Source of the DNA: Anaerolineaceae bacterium
GTDB lineage: Bacteria > Chloroflexota > Anaerolineae > Aggregatilineales > Phototrophicaceae
Assembly (NCBI GenBank): GCA_026708325.1
Contig: JAPOVC010000024.1
Coordinates: forward strand, 108,929-172,928
Reading direction: 5' to 3'
DNA: 64,000 nucleotides
The notes below the pieces were generated by a model, which searched no databases, was not told the DNA's origin, and saw nothing but the letters and a program-made list of their open reading frames with translations. Position numbers and translations under genes: made by a program. Below are positions 60,340-64,000 of this stretch, one piece after another; positions within the stretch are counted from its first letter, which is position 1; each line of letters opens with the position of its first letter.

Positions 60340-61875
60340 ATGGACGAGGCAACGCCAGTACTTGAGGTGCGCGGGCTGACGCGCCGTTTCCCGGGCGTGC
60401 TGGCCAACGACCGCATCGACCTCGAATTGCACAAGGGCCAGGTGCTGGGCCTGCTGGGTGAGAACGGCGCCGGCAAGTCCACCCTGATGAACATCATCTA
60501 CGGCCTTTACAGCCCGGACGAGGGCGAGATTCTCGTCAACGGTGAGCTGGCCAGCATACGCGACCCCAACGACGCCATCGCCCTCGGCATCGGCATGGTG
60601 CATCAGCACTTCCAACTGGTGCCGGTGCTCAGCGTCACCGAGAACATCATGCTCGGGAACGAAAGCGTGCGCGGCCTCTTTCTGGACCGGCCCGCGGCGC
60701 GCGAGCGCATTCTCGAGATTTCCGGGCAATACGGCCTGGCGGTTGACCCGGACGCCATGGTCGAGGACCTGCCGGTAGGGGTGCAGCAGCGCGTCGAAAT
60801 CATCAAGGCGCTCTACCGTCACGCCGACATCCTGATTCTCGACGAGCCGACCTCGGTGCTGACGCCGCAGGAAGCCGAGGGCCTGTTCGCCATCATGCGC
60901 ACCCTGACGGCGCGGGGCGTGAGCATCATTTTCATCTCGCACAAGCTGAAGGAAGTGCTGGAAATCTGCGACCACATTACGGTGCTGCGCAACGGACGCG
61001 TCGCCGGTCATGCCGACCCCGGCACGTCCACACAGCAGTCGCTTGCGTCGATGATGGTCGGTCGCGACGTCATCCTGCAGGTGGAGAAGGAGGAGGCGCA
61101 GCCTGGCGAAGTGGTGCTGGCCATCGAGCAGCTCAGCGTGCTGGACGACCGCGGCCTGCCCGCCGTCAACGGCCTTTCGCTGGAACTGCGCGCCGGCGAG
61201 ATCCTGGGCGTGGCCGGGGTGCAGGGCAATGGCCAGACCGAACTGGTGGAGGCCATCACCGGCCTGCGCGCCGTCAGTGGCGGCCGCGTTTTGCTGGAAG
61301 GCCGCGAGGTCACCGACGACACGCCGCGCCAGATCACCGCGGAAGGCGTGGCGCACGTGCCCGAAGACCGGCAGAAAGACGGCATGGTCATCAGTTTCCC
61401 GGTCAATGACAACCTGGCGCTGCAGACCTACTGGCAACGTCCTTTCGCGCGCGGCATTGTCATCGACGAGGGTGAACGCGACGACTTCGCGCGACGCCTG
61501 GTGCAGCGCTTTGACGTGCGCACGCCTGGCATTTACACGCGGCTCGGCAGCCTCTCCGGCGGGAACCAGCAAAAGACCATCGTCGCCCGCGAATTCTCAA
61601 GGCCCAGCCGTCTGCTCATCGTGGCGCAACCCACGCGGGGCCTGGACGTCGGTTCGATCGAGTTCATCCACCGCCAGATCGTGCGTATGCGCGACGAGGG
61701 CACGGCGGTCCTGCTGGTCTCTGCCGAACTGGACGAGGTGCTCTCGCTCTCCGACCGCGTGACGGTGATCTACAATGGCCGCATCATCGACACCCTGCCG
61801 GTTGAGCAGGCTGATCGCGAGCATGTGGGCCTGTTGATGGCCGGCGTGCAGGCTGGCGAGGCGTCGGATGACTGA
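60340..61875 (+). CDS. ABC transporter ATPase, nucleoside/simple sugar type (BmpA/NupA class)
   Basis: A 511-residue ATPase with two fused nucleotide-binding domains. Domain 1 has a canonical Walker A GENGAGKST (residues 40-48), signature LPVGVQQRVEII and Walker B ILILDEPTSVLTPQE. Domain 2 has the degenerate Walker A (GVQGNGQT) and the intact signature LSGGNQQKTIVA characteristic of this class. ATG 60340 is preferred over TTG 60316. The stop overlaps the permease start by eight bases. The class imports nucleosides or simple sugars through a BMP-family binding protein, which is not in this window. Confidence 0.93.
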   Translation: MDEATPVLEVRGLTRRFPGVLANDRIDLELHKGQVLGLLGENGAGKSTLMNIIYGLYSPDEGEILVNGELASIRDPNDAIALGIGMVHQHFQLVPVLSVTENIMLGNESVRGLFLDRPAARERILEISGQYGLAVDPDAMVEDLPVGVQQRVEIIKALYRHADILILDEPTSVLTPQEAEGLFAIMRTLTARGVSIIFISHKLKEVLEICDHITVLRNGRVAGHADPGTSTQQSLASMMVGRDVILQVEKEEAQPGEVVLAIEQLSVLDDRGLPAVNGLSLELRAGEILGVAGVQGNGQTELVEAITGLRAVSGGRVLLEGREVTDDTPRQITAEGVAHVPEDRQKDGMVISFPVNDNLALQTYWQRPFARGIVIDEGERDDFARRLVQRFDVRTPGIYTRLGSLSGGNQQKTIVAREFSRPSRLLIVAQPTRGLDVGSIEFIHRQIVRMRDEGTAVLLVSAELDEVLSLSDRVTVIYNGRIIDTLPVEQADREHVGLLMAGVQAGEASDD

Positions 61876-64000
61876 AGGCCGTCCGGCGCCGTTGCGCGCC
61901 TGGGCCCGGATCTCACCGCGCCTGGTGCCGGTGATGGCCGTCATCACGGCCTTCATCATTGGCATCCCCTTCATCGTCTTCACGGGGGCGGGAGGCAGCC
62001 TGCCGGAGGGCCTGCGCCTTGCCGGCGTGGCCTACAGCGCGCTCATCGAAGGCGCGACCGGGGTCGTGATCAATGATCTGGCCCGGCCGGAGCATCTGGA
62101 GCTGGCGCGCCAGGTGCTGGCAGAGGAAGACCTCAATCAACGGGGCCTGGGGCGCCTGGCGCGCGCCAGCGCCCGCCTCGCCGACGCCGACATCGACGAA
62201 CTGCGCGCCATGGCCGATTTGCTGGAGCGCCTCGCTCTGGACGATGAGGCCGTCGATGCCCTCGGCGCGCGTCTGCCCGCCATCCGCAGCATTGGCCAGT
62301 TATCGCTGGATGACCTGCGGCCCTTGCTTGGCGATCTGGAGACGCTGCCGCGGGCCGACCTGCGTCAACTTGCCGCAGCCTGGGCCGAATCCGACCCCGA
62401 CATGGCCGCGCTGCGCGCCGAACTGGAGCCGCTCGTGCCGGCAGCGGCTGACATCGGCGACGGGCAACTGATCAAACAAATGCGCCTGGTGGACAGTGAG
62501 GGTCTCGTCACACTGCAACGCATTTTGGCGCAGCTGGACCTGGCCCGTGACCTGGGTCTGGATCCCGCGGGAGCGGAGGCCGACCTCGTCATCCGCATGG
62601 CGGAAGAGTCCACGGAGGACGTGCGCGACCTGCTGGCGACGCTGCAGACCCTGGACCGGGCGGGCGTCGACGACCCCGTTGCGGCCAGCGAGCAACTCAC
62701 GCTGTTGCGTCGCCTGTATGACGAGGACGTTCTGCTCAACAGCGACAGCGCGCGCGCCGCGCTTGAAGACGAGTTGCCGGCCGCGCTGGCCAACACCCTG
62801 GTCGTGCGTCGCCCAGGCAACCGACTGCTGCTGGACCGCTCGCCACAGGGCGCCAGCGGTCTGATACGGGAGGACAGCGCCCTCACGCCCGACGATCCGT
62901 CGGATGACCGGCCCGAAGTGCTCTGGCTGCGACTTGGCGAACGGGTGCTGATGCTCATCATCCCCAACCTGGAGAGCATGTTCGTGCGCTCCATTCCCTA
63001 CGTCATTGCCGGGCTGGCGGTGGCGCTGGGCTTCAAGGCCGGCCTGTTCAACATCGGCGCGGAGGGCCAACTCTACGCCGGCGCCATTGTCGCGGTGGTG
63101 CTGGGTTTCACGGCGCCATTGACGGAGCTGCCGGGCTTTCTGCATTTGCCGCTGGTGCTGGCGGGCGGCATGCTGGGCGGTTTCCTCTGGGGCGCCATTC
63201 CGGGCGTCCTGCGGGCCTGGACGGGCGCCCACGAAGTGATCACCACCATCATGCTGAATTTCATCGCCATTCTTACGGTGGACTGGCTGATCAAGACTCC
63301 CGGCCTGCTGCGCGACCCCGATGCCAGTCTGCCGCGCACGCCCTACATCAGTGACTCGGCGCGCCTGCCGGCCTTCAGCCAGATCGGCGCGGGCTGGTTC
63401 CTGCTGGCCGCCCTGCTGCTGACGGGCTGGCTGATCTGGCGCCGCCGTCACGCCCTGGCGGACAATCGTCGGACCCTGCCACGCTCACTGTTTGCCGGCG
63501 CCCTGATGCTGGTCGGCGGTCTTCTCCTGTCCTGGCTGACGGTGCGCGACAACCTGCATCTCGGCCTGGTGATCATGGTCATCACGGTACTGCTTGCGGA
63601 CTGGTTCCTTTTCCGCACCACACCGGGCTTTGAATTGCGCACGGTCGGCGCCAACCCGAACGCCGCGCGTTACGCGGGCATGAACGTGCGTCTCAACATT
63701 GTGCTGGCCATGGCGCTGAGCGGGATGCTGGCGGGCATCGCCGGCACGATTCAGGTGGTGGGCGTGCAGTTCAATCTGCAGCCGGAGTTTTTCGCCGGGC
63801 TCGGCTTCCAGGGAATCGCGGTGGCGCTGCTGGCGCGCACCGACCCGCGCAACATGATCCCGGCGGGCTTCCTGTGGGGCGCCCTGCTGACCGGCGCGCC
63901 GCTGATGCAGGTCAACGCCAACATCTCCATCGATCTCGTCATCATCATTCAGGCGCTGATCATCATGTTCATCGCTGCGGATGCCATTATCCGCTACCTG
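61868..64000 (+). CDS. ABC transporter permease, nucleoside type, with large inserted domain (partial)
   Basis: Runs off the right edge with 711 codons and no stop. ATG 61868 overlaps the ATPase gene end. Residues 16-42 form a first membrane helix. From about residue 45 to 355 there is a hydrophilic, leucine- and acid-rich helical stretch (LGRLARASARLADADIDEL, LDRAGVDDPVAASEQL and similar). Then the permease core resumes with the family motif FKAGLFNIGAEGQLYAGA (near residue 385), HEVITTIMLNFIA and ELRTVGANPNAARYAGMN. Typical YufP/NupP permeases have about 350 residues in all, so the insert nearly doubles the protein. Its role is unknown. Confidence 0.9.
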   Translation, partial: MTEGRPAPLRAWARISPRLVPVMAVITAFIIGIPFIVFTGAGGSLPEGLRLAGVAYSALIEGATGVVINDLARPEHLELARQVLAEEDLNQRGLGRLARASARLADADIDELRAMADLLERLALDDEAVDALGARLPAIRSIGQLSLDDLRPLLGDLETLPRADLRQLAAAWAESDPDMAALRAELEPLVPAAADIGDGQLIKQMRLVDSEGLVTLQRILAQLDLARDLGLDPAGAEADLVIRMAEESTEDVRDLLATLQTLDRAGVDDPVAASEQLTLLRRLYDEDVLLNSDSARAALEDELPAALANTLVVRRPGNRLLLDRSPQGASGLIREDSALTPDDPSDDRPEVLWLRLGERVLMLIIPNLESMFVRSIPYVIAGLAVALGFKAGLFNIGAEGQLYAGAIVAVVLGFTAPLTELPGFLHLPLVLAGGMLGGFLWGAIPGVLRAWTGAHEVITTIMLNFIAILTVDWLIKTPGLLRDPDASLPRTPYISDSARLPAFSQIGAGWFLLAALLLTGWLIWRRRHALADNRRTLPRSLFAGALMLVGGLLLSWLTVRDNLHLGLVIMVITVLLADWFLFRTTPGFELRTVGANPNAARYAGMNVRLNIVLAMALSGMLAGIAGTIQVVGVQFNLQPEFFAGLGFQGIAVALLARTDPRNMIPAGFLWGALLTGAPLMQVNANISIDLVIIIQALIIMFIAADAIIRYL

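Overview
The window is GC-rich, densely coded bacterial DNA. Tat-exported solute-binding proteins, several CUT1-type sugar ABC transporters, an ArsA ATPase with an HSP20-like tail and DUF2961/DUF4380 carbohydrate genes together suggest a Chloroflexota genome (Anaerolineae or Caldilineae-like). That placement is an inference from gene content. I found no rRNA, tRNA, insertion sequence, CRISPR array or origin.

Layout. 1-10800: five tandem paralogous sugar-binding protein genes, several with their own promoter, leader hairpin and terminator-like hairpin, followed by one permease pair. 10879-18418 (minus): a complete peptide-type ABC transporter (binding protein, two permeases, two ATPases) with a sarcosine-oxidase-like gene at its end; its long leader holds a structured, S-box-like element. 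18933-22465: a small DcrB/PsbP-like protein, a Rieske protein with a large unidentified C-terminal region, and a UlaG-like metallo-hydrolase. 22782-28618: a seven-gene Mrp Na+/H+ antiporter operon (mrpA-G). 28702-30711: two tandem aldo/keto reductases plus the 3' remnant of a third. 31779-35054: glycerol kinase and glycerol-3-phosphate dehydrogenase. 35245-46910: a carbohydrate region with a Cys-type sulfatase, a DUF2961 (GH172-like) enzyme, a CUT1 transporter, then on the minus strand a second CUT1 transporter followed by DUF4380 and GH5-like genes. 47396-54918: housekeeping genes (fabI, bioY, xseA, xseB, murJ, a D-2-hydroxyacid dehydrogenase, an ArsA-type ATPase). 55116-57236: two AT-richer tandem TupA-like ATP-grasp genes. 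57288-60201: an NAD-binding dehydrogenase, tag, an SRPBCC protein and a DinB-like protein. 60340 to the end: a nucleoside-type (BmpA/NupA class) ABC ATPase and a permease that runs off the window and carries an unusual insertion of about 300 residues.

How it works together. Most of the window concerns import and breakdown of carbohydrates and peptides. None of the three CUT1 loci has its own ATPase, so a shared MsiK/UgpC-type ATPase elsewhere is implied. In all four transporters that have a binding protein, a strong stem-loop lies between the binding-protein gene and the permease genes. This would let binding protein be made in excess, as the REP elements do in E. coli malE-malF. Two families of dispersed palindromic repeats occupy many intergenic gaps.
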